DNA from: Patescibacteria group bacterium
GTDB lineage: Bacteria; Patescibacteriota; Minisyncoccia; Phycocordibacterales; JACZSL01
Assembly: GCA_022574205.1 (NCBI GenBank)
Contig: JACZSL010000007.1
Coordinates: forward strand, 1 to 42,673
Reading direction: 5' to 3'
DNA: 42,673 bases
Made by a program: the position numbers and the translations under genes. The notes under the pieces were generated by a model. That model searched no databases and was not told the origin of the DNA. It worked only from the letters and a program-made list of their open reading frames with translations. Position 1 is the first letter of the stretch. Each line of letters opens with the position of its first letter. Below, piece by piece: positions 1 through 7,580 of this stretch.

Positions 1-239
1 TTATTGCGCTCGCGCCAAGTGTACGTGAAAAAACGTGATACGTATTTCAGGCGTGGTGCTCCACTTTCTTTACCAAGCGAAAGAACTTTTACATTCTCCG
101 GCAAATTGTGCTTGCCTTCAAACAGAGTTATTACCGTCACTTTTTCACATTGTTTTGCAAATTCCTCTATCCAACGGTGAAAGAAACCCAAAATAGGGTC
201 ATCTATATCAACTTTTTGTGTGACAAGAAGTAGTTTCAT
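1..239 (-). CDS. Glycosyltransferase, N-terminal part (cut by window edge)
   Basis: An open frame runs from ATG at 239 to the left edge without a stop, giving 79 residues that begin MKLLLVTQKVDIDDPILGFF and continue with an amphipathic helix and a VTVITLF strand. This resembles the first Rossmann strand and helix of GT4/GT-B glycosyltransferases, which transfer a sugar from a nucleotide-sugar donor. The C-terminal donor-binding half lies outside the window, so the family call rests on the N-terminus and on the neighbouring glycosyltransferase genes. A TATATA box lies six bases before the ATG, which would suit a leaderless transcript. No Shine-Dalgarno sequence is visible. Confidence 0.7.
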   Translation of the reverse strand, partial: MKLLLVTQKVDIDDPILGFFHRWIEEFAKQCEKVTVITLFEGKHNLPENVKVLSLGKESGAPRLKYVSRFFTYTWRERN

Positions 240-245
240 TATCAC

Positions 246-251
246 TATATA
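246..251 (-). promoter_or_regulatory. -10-like box of the partial glycosyltransferase gene
   Basis: TATATA on the minus strand ends six bases before the ATG at 239, which would place the transcript start at or next to the start codon. An overlapping TATAGT at 244-249 is four bases away. No clear -35 box was found. Confidence 0.35.
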
Positions 252-273
252 CTACTTTGCGAGAACTTTAATG

Positions 274-1611
274 TTACGAGCCTGGGATTATGACAATGTC
301 GGTTGGCATATCTCCTATGGAGATTGTTTTTACCACTTTATCTTCGTTTAGATCAAATATCCTTATCTCATCATTTTGGTATTCTGTCACATACAGTTTT
401 GAATTATCTGTAGTTAATGAAATACCGCGTGGAGCTTTGAAACCAGACAACTGCCGCGCTAGTTGTTCAGTTTGAACGTTAATTATATATATTTTTGATT
501 CTAGGATAGTATTTATTAGATCTGTGGCTGATACAACATAAACCATTGATCCATCACTGGAAACTATCATTTGATCAACATTTGTCATTCCTTGTATCGT
601 ACGAATAAGTTTTTCTAAGGATGTGTTTATGACCCCAACAACATTAGAGCCTTGTATAGAAACAAAAGCTTTTGTTCCATCTGGAGTAAATACTGTAACT
701 CGAGAACGGCTCGGAGCGAGAAGGTCTATATTTTCTGTTATAGTATCGTCTCCAACATTAATAATTAGTATTCGTTTCTTATTTGCGATTCCTAGCTCAT
801 CCCTGTGAGTTACATATATTTTTGTTCCATCTGGCGAAGCAGTCACATCACTAGGCTTACGATCCACTCCAATCGTACTCGCGACTGTATTAGTTTCTGT
901 ATCTATAACGGAAACCGTATTTGAATCGAAATTCGCGACATAGAGTTTATGTCCACTTGGTGTTGTAGTAAGTCCATGCGGTGTATTTCCTACATTGATT
1001 TCTGTTACAACACTCAAATCACTAACTTTAACCACGATAACCTTATTTGTTCTCCGGTCTGTCACATAAAGGTGTTCTTTATTCGGCGAAACTATAATCG
1101 AATCAAGAGCTGAAGTACCAACACCTCCTGTAACGATCTTTACAGTTTCCGTCACAATCTCTGTGGCTACATCAATAACTGAAATAGTTCCGTCAAACTC
1201 GTTTATAACGTATGCGGTCTCAGCTCGGGATTCTGGCGCAACCACTACCACTTCCTCAACTTCTTCTGTGGGTGGAGTTGCACTAACTTCAGGCAATTCC
1301 ACAGAATCGTCCTGAGTCGCGTTGAAGGGCTCTTCCACAACCTCATCTGTCATCGCTTCTCCTTCGGATTCCATGACGTCGGTTGAAACAGTGGGAGGGG
1401 GCGTTGAAGTGACTTCACTTTTAACGTCATCACCGTCCTCCATTGAGCCCGACTCTGTTGTCTCTTCGGATGTTGGAATTATCTCTACCGTAGGCTCACT
1501 ATCTACTTCCTCTCTAATATCGCCATTTCTTTGCGACACAAAAATACCACCGCCTACAATCACGATTACGGCTATTATTATAGCGATTACTGATGAAAAT
1601 CCCCTATTCAT
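274..1611 (-). CDS. Membrane-anchored YVTN beta-propeller protein
   Basis: A 445-residue protein. Residues 7-25 (SVIAIIIAVIVIVGGGIFV) form one membrane anchor. Residues about 30-130 are a Pro/Thr/Glu/Val-rich linker. From about 130 to the end there are repeated blades of the YVTN type, for example YVANFDSNTVSVIDTETNTV, YVTHR, YVVSA and YVTEYQNDEIRIFDLN. Such propellers are usually extracytoplasmic and bind proteins or glycans; no catalytic residues are recognisable. The gene has its own promoter-like box seven bases upstream of the ATG, separate from the glycan genes on both sides. It may display a propeller at the cell surface. The exact ligand cannot be told. Confidence 0.85.
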   Translation of the reverse strand: MNRGFSSVIAIIIAVIVIVGGGIFVSQRNGDIREEVDSEPTVEIIPTSEETTESGSMEDGDDVKSEVTSTPPPTVSTDVMESEGEAMTDEVVEEPFNATQDDSVELPEVSATPPTEEVEEVVVVAPESRAETAYVINEFDGTISVIDVATEIVTETVKIVTGGVGTSALDSIIVSPNKEHLYVTDRRTNKVIVVKVSDLSVVTEINVGNTPHGLTTTPSGHKLYVANFDSNTVSVIDTETNTVASTIGVDRKPSDVTASPDGTKIYVTHRDELGIANKKRILIINVGDDTITENIDLLAPSRSRVTVFTPDGTKAFVSIQGSNVVGVINTSLEKLIRTIQGMTNVDQMIVSSDGSMVYVVSATDLINTILESKIYIINVQTEQLARQLSGFKAPRGISLTTDNSKLYVTEYQNDEIRIFDLNEDKVVKTISIGDMPTDIVIIPGS

Positions 1612-1618
1612 GTTTTAT

Positions 1619-1624
1619 ATTGTA
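1619..1624 (-). promoter_or_regulatory. -10 box abutting the YVTN protein start
   Basis: TACAAT (minus strand) is followed by seven bases and then ATG at 1611. A TTGCGC 19 bases further upstream is a weak -35 candidate. This spacing would put the first transcribed base on the start codon. Confidence 0.5.
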
Positions 1625-1727
1625 GCAAAGAATCGAGCTCCATGCGCAACGCAAGCTAAAAACTCTAGATGGCTTTGCCGTACAACCCCCCAAGTGTATA
1701 CAAATTCTAATTTGCAATAAATGTCTA

Positions 1728-2093
1728 TTAATCACCTCTGGTAACTCGATACGAGTCCTCTTCAAAGTGTTGGGTGGAGAATTCAAAAAGTTCTGAGTCT
1801 TCTAGCGCCTCCATTTGATGAATTAATGTTGTTGGCACATAAAAACAATCTCCTGTGGATAGAATAACTTCATTGCATTTGGTGATGTCTTTATCATAAC
1901 CACTTCTAACAATCAACTTTCCAGACTGCAAATAAAATGTTTCGTCCTTTATTTTGTGGAAATGCCAGCTACATTTTTTACCTTTTTTAAAAAGTAATAA
2001 TTTCCCGCAATACTTTGCGTTATTAGAAATCCAGTCTTCATACCCCCATCCTTTTTGATGTCGTTCTGCTTTATATGGATTTTTCTTTTCCAT
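1728..2093 (-). CDS. Cupin-domain protein, sugar-isomerase-like
   Basis: About 121 residues from ATG at 2093. Residues 25-110 form a single cupin barrel: KGWGYEDWI, the metal-binding motif HFHKIKDETFYLQSGKL (His-x-His and Glu) and the second motif GDCFYVPTTLIHQ with another His. The family includes the C-terminal domain of mannose-6-phosphate isomerase/GDP-mannose pyrophosphorylase and dTDP-sugar epimerases. A 14-residue upstream extension to 2135 is open but would overlap the preceding dehydrogenase gene, so the inner ATG is preferred. The gene directly follows the nucleotide-sugar dehydrogenase and is probably co-transcribed with it, so a role in activated-sugar metabolism is inferred. The substrate is unknown. 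Confidence 0.8.
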   Translation of the reverse strand: MEKKNPYKAERHQKGWGYEDWISNNAKYCGKLLLFKKGKKCSWHFHKIKDETFYLQSGKLIVRSGYDKDITKCNEVILSTGDCFYVPTTLIHQMEALEDSELFEFSTQHFEEDSYRVTRGD

Positions 2094-2112
2094 ACTATTT
2101 ACATTCCCCTGC

Positions 2113-3018
2113 TTATACGTCTTTACCATAGACACCCTCTAGGATGTCGAGGTCTTTGCCTGTAGATTTTAGTAGGTCGTTGTTTTTCTTGCGAAGGGCT
2201 TCTAGCACAGATTGTCCTAGTTCATCGTCACCGACATACTTTTTATACATTTCTTCAAAAGCGGCAAAGTCTTTAATAAAACAATGTCCTCCTGCTCCGC
2301 GACCACCTTTGTGTCTAGGCTCAAGATGAAAGTCATTAAAACCTAGATCGTCTTCTCTAGCTTTCTTGCCTGACGAATGAAGTATTTGTAGATGACTTGA
2401 TCCAATACGTGGGTCTGCTGCCATGCCATTTTTGATCACTTCCCAGTCTATTCCATGCTTCTGCGCAAGATCAAAGAGCATGTTTACAAAAACAACCTTA
2501 AAATAGAACCAATTGTTCCCTGCATACTTTATAAACTCGGCTTCTTTTGCTGTAACAATGGTCTCATATGGAGCTTTTGGTAAGATGTCCAATACTTCTT
2601 GTGCTTTCTTTTTATACTCTTTCGTATCTTTTGGAATGCCTATAATATTCCTGTTTGGCGCCGCGGCGTCCTGGGGAGCCCTAGCTTCTGTAAGAAACTC
2701 GGGTGAATGCATGACAAATACGTCTGGATTTTCTTTTTGTATCGATTCTGTGGTACCAACAACCATGGTTGATTTTATAACCGCAGTCTTACCTTTACCT
2801 ACAAGCTTTACCGCACTTCGTACTATCGAATCATCGAAACCTTTTGGGGTTGATGGTGTTGGTACTGCAATAAAGACAACATCACAATCTTTGATACCAT
2901 TCTTGTTGTTTTTATGTTCCTCCTCAAGTGAATATCGTAAAACATCGTACCCACGATCTTCAAAATCGTTAGCATAGTTCTTTCCAATGTATCCTTGTCC
3001 GATAAAACCTACTGTCAT
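2113..3018 (-). CDS. UDP-glucose/GDP-mannose dehydrogenase family protein, short form
   Basis: A 301-residue NAD-dependent nucleotide-sugar dehydrogenase. The N-terminal Rossmann motif GFIGQGYIG (residues 4-12) binds NAD. VPTPSTP and HSPEFL match conserved strands of the N-terminal domain, and GGHCFIKD (about 244-251) keeps the catalytic cysteine. Family members are about 390-450 residues; this one ends soon after the cysteine motif and lacks most of the C-terminal UDP-sugar-binding domain. It may act on a different substrate or depend on a partner. A TATTAT/TATATT-like promoter lies about 30 bases before the ATG, and no strong ribosome binding site is seen. It heads a pair with the cupin gene. 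Confidence 0.88.
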   Translation of the reverse strand: MTVGFIGQGYIGKNYANDFEDRGYDVLRYSLEEEHKNNKNGIKDCDVVFIAVPTPSTPKGFDDSIVRSAVKLVGKGKTAVIKSTMVVGTTESIQKENPDVFVMHSPEFLTEARAPQDAAAPNRNIIGIPKDTKEYKKKAQEVLDILPKAPYETIVTAKEAEFIKYAGNNWFYFKVVFVNMLFDLAQKHGIDWEVIKNGMAADPRIGSSHLQILHSSGKKAREDDLGFNDFHLEPRHKGGRGAGGHCFIKDFAAFEEMYKKYVGDDELGQSVLEALRKKNNDLLKSTGKDLDILEGVYGKDV

Positions 3019-3111
3019 ATTTATTACTCTTGATTTTAAACTAAATATAATACACTGAAGTTTCGCATATTATCAGCACTTTTCAAAGACTAACCATTGA
3101 AGAATTAGGTT

Positions 3112-4245
3112 CTATCCTTTAGAGCACTCTCTCCAAAGTGTGCCATATTCTTCCAGATATGTTTCCTTATCTTTTGGAAGATGCTCACGAGCTGCTTTTT
3201 CAGCCTGCTCGGCATTATTTTTTTGTGTTTCGGGATGTTCGTAAGCACGTATTATTTGATCTCCAAAACACTTGGGATCCTCCTGTGCGCAAGTTAGTAC
3301 GTAATTTGTGTCTAGCACGTCTCCAATAATACCAATTTGCGTAGAAAGAATGGGGCAATGCTCTAGTGCCGCCTCAATAAACGTAAGTCCGTATCCTTCA
3401 TACCTGCCTGTGTGTAGGTATAGATCAGCGCTTTTATAAAGCGAAGCAACATTTTCCTGCCAACCGATAAACACAACATTGTCCCGTAGTCCAAGCTCCA
3501 TAACCCGCTTTTTTAAAGACTCTTTTTCTCTACCACTGCCGGCTATGATAAGTCCGATCTTAGAGTTTTTCTCGAGTGCAATTTTCAAGGAAGAGAAGGC
3601 TAGTGGAATGTTTTTCTCGCGCTCAAGGCGTGAGTTCATAAGAACAATAAAATCAAACATTGGGTATTCTTTCTTCAAGTCCATTCCACCTCCAACTTTC
3701 TTTTTCTCTTCGTATATGGGGAGTATTTTTGGTGTTGATTTCAATGTATACCGTTTATTGACGGAAGTTGCGATACGCTTTGAAACAACACGTACACAAT
3801 TAGCGTGTGGTAATACCATTTCTGCGATAAGGACACGAATCTTATTTAAAAGTGATCCGCGAGTAAAATAAGGATTTAAAAAATCAGTATGAATTTGAAT
3901 TTGGAATGGTACACGCCATTGCTGCGACAACCTCACTGCTACAAGACCCGATTCAAATGGATCTTGAGATGTTATTAATGTGTCTTTCTCGTTTAGTGCG
4001 CCGATATTAAACAATCTTTTACCAACACGGATTGCGCTTCCAATATATAAAAAGCGTGATAAAGAATTTGTTGGGTAAAGCCAGACATTTTTACTTATTT
4101 GCTCTTCACGGAGTTTAAGTATCTTTAATGTAAACACAACGACGTGAAGTTCCTCCACGCATTTACCATACTCGATTATACGGCTCCGTACCGCGCTTCC
4201 TCTTGAAAACAGCTTCCCGTCGGAACCTATGCTTAAAACTTTCAT
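3112..4245 (-). CDS. GT4-family glycosyltransferase
   Basis: A 377-residue GT-B fold protein from ATG at 4245; an upstream TTG would add four residues inside the leader element and is not preferred. The N-terminal half carries a start such as KVLSIGSDGKLF and an acceptor-binding region. The C-terminal half has MNSRLEREKNI, a GSGREKESL loop, VVFIGW, and the E-x7-E-type motif in EGYGLTFIEAALE, which in this family holds the nucleotide-sugar donor. It sits among other glycosyltransferases and is likely cytoplasmic or membrane-associated in glycan assembly. Its start codon directly abuts a 108-bp structured leader that has a second copy near 38.8 kb. The sugar and linkage cannot be predicted. Confidence 0.88.
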   Translation of the reverse strand: MKVLSIGSDGKLFSRGSAVRSRIIEYGKCVEELHVVVFTLKILKLREEQISKNVWLYPTNSLSRFLYIGSAIRVGKRLFNIGALNEKDTLITSQDPFESGLVAVRLSQQWRVPFQIQIHTDFLNPYFTRGSLLNKIRVLIAEMVLPHANCVRVVSKRIATSVNKRYTLKSTPKILPIYEEKKKVGGGMDLKKEYPMFDFIVLMNSRLEREKNIPLAFSSLKIALEKNSKIGLIIAGSGREKESLKKRVMELGLRDNVVFIGWQENVASLYKSADLYLHTGRYEGYGLTFIEAALEHCPILSTQIGIIGDVLDTNYVLTCAQEDPKCFGDQIIRAYEHPETQKNNAEQAEKAAREHLPKDKETYLEEYGTLWRECSKG

Positions 4246-4353
4246 CCCATTAGACAATTATTCTTTTAAAATATTTCATTAAATTGTGTTTGTGTCGTCT
4301 ATTCACATTTCTTTGTTTTACAGAGTAATCGTAATTACTAACGGGACAGGTCT
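4241..4353 (-). promoter_or_regulatory. Structured leader element, copy A
   Basis: This 113-bp block fills the gap between two glycosyltransferase genes and aligns without gaps to 38722-38834 with about 17 differences counted by eye. On the minus strand, UCCCGUUAGUAAUUA (4346-4332) pairs with UAAUUGUCUAAUGGGA (4260-4245) through a 15-bp stem with one bulged U. The final A of that stem is the A of the start codon. A nine-codon reading frame, MKYFKRIIV, ends at the UAA inside the stem. Two base pairs differ from copy B with changes on both strands, which supports a conserved RNA structure. The function is unknown; control of translation is inferred from the position. Confidence 0.7.
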
Positions 4354-4354
4354 C

Positions 4355-5467
4355 TTAAGTATTTTTTAGTATTTTTATTGTTTTTTCAATCAGTTTTTTC
4401 TCTGTAAAGTGAGAGATCCTTTCTTTACCACCACTCGCTAGTCGTGCACTCAAAGATCTTGTTGTAAGAACTTCTATTATTGTTTTTCGTAATTTCTCCA
4501 CGTCGCCAACTGGAACCAGAAGGCCATTTTTCTTATTCTCAATAATCTCTGGAATACCGCCAGTCATGGTAGCAACGACTGGAGTACCAGCTGCCATAGC
4601 TTCAAGAATTACATGTGGAAATGTTTCATGTATGGAATTTAATACAAATAGATCGGACGCACGCATGTACTGAAATAGCACGTCTTGAGCAAGTGCTCCG
4701 GTAAGAGTGATGTAGTCGTCTGCTTTTTCTTTCCTAATACACTCTTCTATGTTTTTCTGCTCCGGACCCTCTCCAATTATCACAAGTTTAATTTGAGGGA
4801 GTTTTTTTCTTGCAGCTGAAATTGCGCTAATCAAAGCTGGGTAATTTTTTATAGGAATTAAACGTCCTGCGCTTATCACAAGTTCTCCATGACATTGCAA
4901 CAATTCCCTCAAGGCTTCTTTGCTACCACTGCCGCAATTTGGATTTACGCCATTGTAAATAACGTATATATTTTTATTGTTAATTCCCCAATTGCTAATT
5001 ATCCCTCTAAAATATTTACTTGGTACGATAATCTTTTCTGCGTGATTTGCGACAAAAATCTGAATTTTCTTAAGAATCTGTACAAAAAAAGGATACTTGG
5101 AACGTTCTTTGGAAAATACATCGAGCGACTCTGTGACACCAAATCTAGTGGTCCCTTGCTCCCACGCATAGTCTCCTACAATACGAACTATAAATCGTCT
5201 TCTGGAAATAAGCGAAGCAACGTAAGCCGGCAGGCCAACACTCACTGGATCGAGCGCGTATACAACATCTACTTTAAAACTTTTAGCCAAAACTTGAAAA
5301 AAGTAGACGATGTGACTTACGCCCTTGTGTAAATGCAGCACATTACCAAAACTTACGACATTTACCTCTATGTCGTGCTTTGGGAGCTCAGCCTCAAGTA
5401 GCTTTGTATATGTCGCGGGTCCGCCTATCTGGGGCGGATAAATCCCAGTCGCAATCAATACTTTCAT
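4355..5467 (-). CDS. GT4-family glycosyltransferase
   Basis: About 370 residues from ATG at 5467; a TTG two codons earlier is open but less likely. The N-terminus ATGIYPPQIGGPATYTKLLEAEL is the typical acceptor-domain loop of GT4 enzymes. The C-terminal domain carries VISAGRLIPIKNYP, IIGEGPEQ, ITLTGAL and HETFPHVILEAMAAGTPVV with the E-x7-E donor-binding motif. The start lies 14 bases after the stop of the upstream glycosyltransferase, so the two are probably one transcript. No ribosome binding site is evident. It is expected to extend a lipid-linked or secreted glycan in the cytoplasm; donor and acceptor are unknown. Confidence 0.9.
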   Translation of the reverse strand: MKVLIATGIYPPQIGGPATYTKLLEAELPKHDIEVNVVSFGNVLHLHKGVSHIVYFFQVLAKSFKVDVVYALDPVSVGLPAYVASLISRRRFIVRIVGDYAWEQGTTRFGVTESLDVFSKERSKYPFFVQILKKIQIFVANHAEKIIVPSKYFRGIISNWGINNKNIYVIYNGVNPNCGSGSKEALRELLQCHGELVISAGRLIPIKNYPALISAISAARKKLPQIKLVIIGEGPEQKNIEECIRKEKADDYITLTGALAQDVLFQYMRASDLFVLNSIHETFPHVILEAMAAGTPVVATMTGGIPEIIENKKNGLLVPVGDVEKLRKTIIEVLTTRSLSARLASGGKERISHFTEKKLIEKTIKILKNT

Positions 5468-5481
5468 GGTCAAATGGTACT

Positions 5482-6690
5482 CTATTTAAACACTTTATTA
5501 AACACCTTGGTTTTCATGTCTTTCGCAATTATGTTCCAGTCATATTTTGAAAATGCGAGTTCTTTTGCGTTTTTTATAACTTTAGCAACATTTTCTGGAT
5601 GATCAATTATGTCTTGCACCGCATCTCTAATCTGTTCTGGTGAATCTTTGTCGACCGCCCAACCTGTAGCCTCCTTATCTGGATTTCTTTTTTCGTCAAA
5701 CAAGAAGTCGCTGATACCTCCCTCCTGCGTTGCAATAACCGGAAGCTCCGCGGCAAACGCTTCAACAAATGAAATTCCCATCCCCTCTGAGCGCGAGGGT
5801 CGTATAAAAATATCACAGGCCTTTAAATATTTTGGCATAACATTACGATCGATTTGTCCGTAAAAGATCACGCGCTTTTCCACTTCTTCTTTTTTTGCTA
5901 GAGCGCGTAGCGTTTTTTCATCCGGTCCCGTTCCAAAAATAAGAAACTTTACATTTTTTGGAAGCTTTGGCAACGCAGAAATAACATCGTCCACGGCATT
6001 TTTATGCACGAGTCGTGAAGTTGTAACAATGTATACATCTTTTTCTTTTTTTCCAATCTCGCTCTTTACGGTTTTTATGTCCTCCTCACTATAATTCTGC
6101 GAAAAGTGTGATGTGTTGACTGCGTTTGGAATTATTTCAATGGGACCGTTAAATTCCATGTCACGCGCCCACTTTGAGAGAAAGGTAGATATGGTTTGTA
6201 TTATGTCCGCTTTTGTGAATCCGCGTCTGAAAAGAGGCTTTATTAGAGCCATTTTTCGCTCTATATACTCTGGTGGGTCACCTTCTTGTAACGTCAAAAT
6301 ATATGGAATGTTTGTGTTAAATGTTTTAAAAATCCCTGCGGGGACACCGCATGAGTGAGCCATCATCGCCCAGACCGCATCATACTTATACTTTTTATGT
6401 AATCTTGATGCTTTCCATGCTGCCAAAAATTGAAATAATATTTTGTTTAGGTGAAGTGGAAAGGATCTCAAGTCTGCCATTTGCGGGTTTTTTGTGGTGA
6501 ACCCAATGCGGTGCACCAGAACATTCCCTACTTTTTCTACTTTCGGTAGTGTCGAATCAAACCTAAGCGTCACCATGTGAAACTCTATGTCTCTTTCATC
6601 GATACGATCTGTAATTTCTTTTATCGCAACTTCTGCGCCACCGACGTGTTTTGGATAATATGCGAGTGAAAATATTAGAACTTTTTTCAT
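5482..6690 (-). CDS. GT4-family glycosyltransferase
   Basis: A 402-residue GT-B protein. The N-terminal AYYPKHVGGAEVAIKEITDRI loop is typical of GT4 enzymes. The C-terminal half has TTSRLVHKNAVDDVI, IFGTGPDEKTL, VIFYGQI and EGMGISFVEAFAAELPVIA with the E-x7-E pair. A Lys/Arg-rich middle region (about 90-170) could contact membrane lipids. The ATG overlaps the stop of the upstream epimerase by one base (TAATG), so translation is probably coupled. Together with the epimerase and the downstream glycosyltransferases it forms a glycan-assembly operon. The sugar specificity cannot be read from the sequence. Confidence 0.9.
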   Translation of the reverse strand: MKKVLIFSLAYYPKHVGGAEVAIKEITDRIDERDIEFHMVTLRFDSTLPKVEKVGNVLVHRIGFTTKNPQMADLRSFPLHLNKILFQFLAAWKASRLHKKYKYDAVWAMMAHSCGVPAGIFKTFNTNIPYILTLQEGDPPEYIERKMALIKPLFRRGFTKADIIQTISTFLSKWARDMEFNGPIEIIPNAVNTSHFSQNYSEEDIKTVKSEIGKKEKDVYIVTTSRLVHKNAVDDVISALPKLPKNVKFLIFGTGPDEKTLRALAKKEEVEKRVIFYGQIDRNVMPKYLKACDIFIRPSRSEGMGISFVEAFAAELPVIATQEGGISDFLFDEKRNPDKEATGWAVDKDSPEQIRDAVQDIIDHPENVAKVIKNAKELAFSKYDWNIIAKDMKTKVFNKVFK

Positions 6691-7553
6691 TAAGAACTTA
6701 TGTTTTTAATATAGTCTACAACACTATGTTCGATACTCCACCCAAGTGCCTCGACTTTAGAAGTATCTATTCCGGATTCTCTACGATTGCCTTCTCTTTC
6801 AGGTAGCATATTAATTTCACCACCAAACATTTTTGCTATTTCGAGGATGCTATAACTACGTTTGTCCCCCAAACCAAACTCATCACCATCCCCTTTTTCT
6901 CCTACCAACAGAAGGCCGTTGATGATGTCTTTTACATGCGTAAAGTTTCTTTTTTGTGTACCTGGAGATACTACTGTGATCGATTTACCGTCTAGATATT
7001 GTTGACGGAAAATTTCTATAACAGTGCCGTATGCCCCTGATCTCTCTCTTGGACCATACACGTTATAAAAATAAGTAATGGCATATGGCATTGCAAACCA
7101 TTTTCCATAGTTTTTTATAAGCTCTGTGTTAGCAGCTTTGGCCCATGAATATGGGCTTTGACTGATTCCAAGACCTTTGTCTCCAAATTTTGTTGAACTT
7201 CCAGCATATACAAGTTTACAACCTCTCTTTCGGCAAAATTCAAGAACCCCAAACGTTCCAGCTGTATTTAAATCCCACACAGTGTCGGGTTCTTCGAAGC
7301 TCTTCTCAACTCGTGAGTACTCACCTAAGTGATATATGATGTCAGGATTTTCTTTAATATATTTTTCTATATCTTTTGTGTGTCCTTCTCGATATTCAAC
7401 TCCCTTTATATGATTATCCTTTGAGCCTGTAAAGTAATTATCTAGAGAGATCACTGTATTTTCGGGATCCTTAACTAGGGCTTCACATAGGTGTGAGCCT
7501 ATAAAGCCAGCCCCGCCGGTTACAATAATAATTTTCTTATTATTTTTAGTCAT
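6690..7553 (-). CDS. NAD-dependent sugar epimerase/dehydratase (extended SDR)
   Basis: A 287-residue extended short-chain dehydrogenase/reductase. TGGAGFIGSHLCEAL (residues 12-26) is the NAD-binding glycine motif. AGSSTKFG with YSWAK supplies the catalytic Ser and Tyr-x3-Lys. NVYGPRER and RNFTHVKDI are typical of the UDP-glucose 4-epimerase and GDP-mannose dehydratase branches. Family enzymes are usually 310-340 residues, so this is slightly short. The gene lies 27 bases after the lamin-tail protein gene and is coupled to the following glycosyltransferase through a TAATG overlap. It probably provides an epimerised or dehydrated nucleotide sugar to that cluster. The exact product is uncertain. 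Confidence 0.88.
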   Translation of the reverse strand: MTKNNKKIIIVTGGAGFIGSHLCEALVKDPENTVISLDNYFTGSKDNHIKGVEYREGHTKDIEKYIKENPDIIYHLGEYSRVEKSFEEPDTVWDLNTAGTFGVLEFCRKRGCKLVYAGSSTKFGDKGLGISQSPYSWAKAANTELIKNYGKWFAMPYAITYFYNVYGPRERSGAYGTVIEIFRQQYLDGKSITVVSPGTQKRNFTHVKDIINGLLLVGEKGDGDEFGLGDKRSYSILEIAKMFGGEINMLPEREGNRRESGIDTSKVEALGWSIEHSVVDYIKNISS

Positions 7554-7580
7554 GAACGAATGATATGTTTTTGTGCCAAT

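Noticed and set aside
1322-1720. 132-residue plus-strand frame
   Set aside because: It is antisense to the Thr/Ser-rich linker of the YVTN protein and has no upstream signals.
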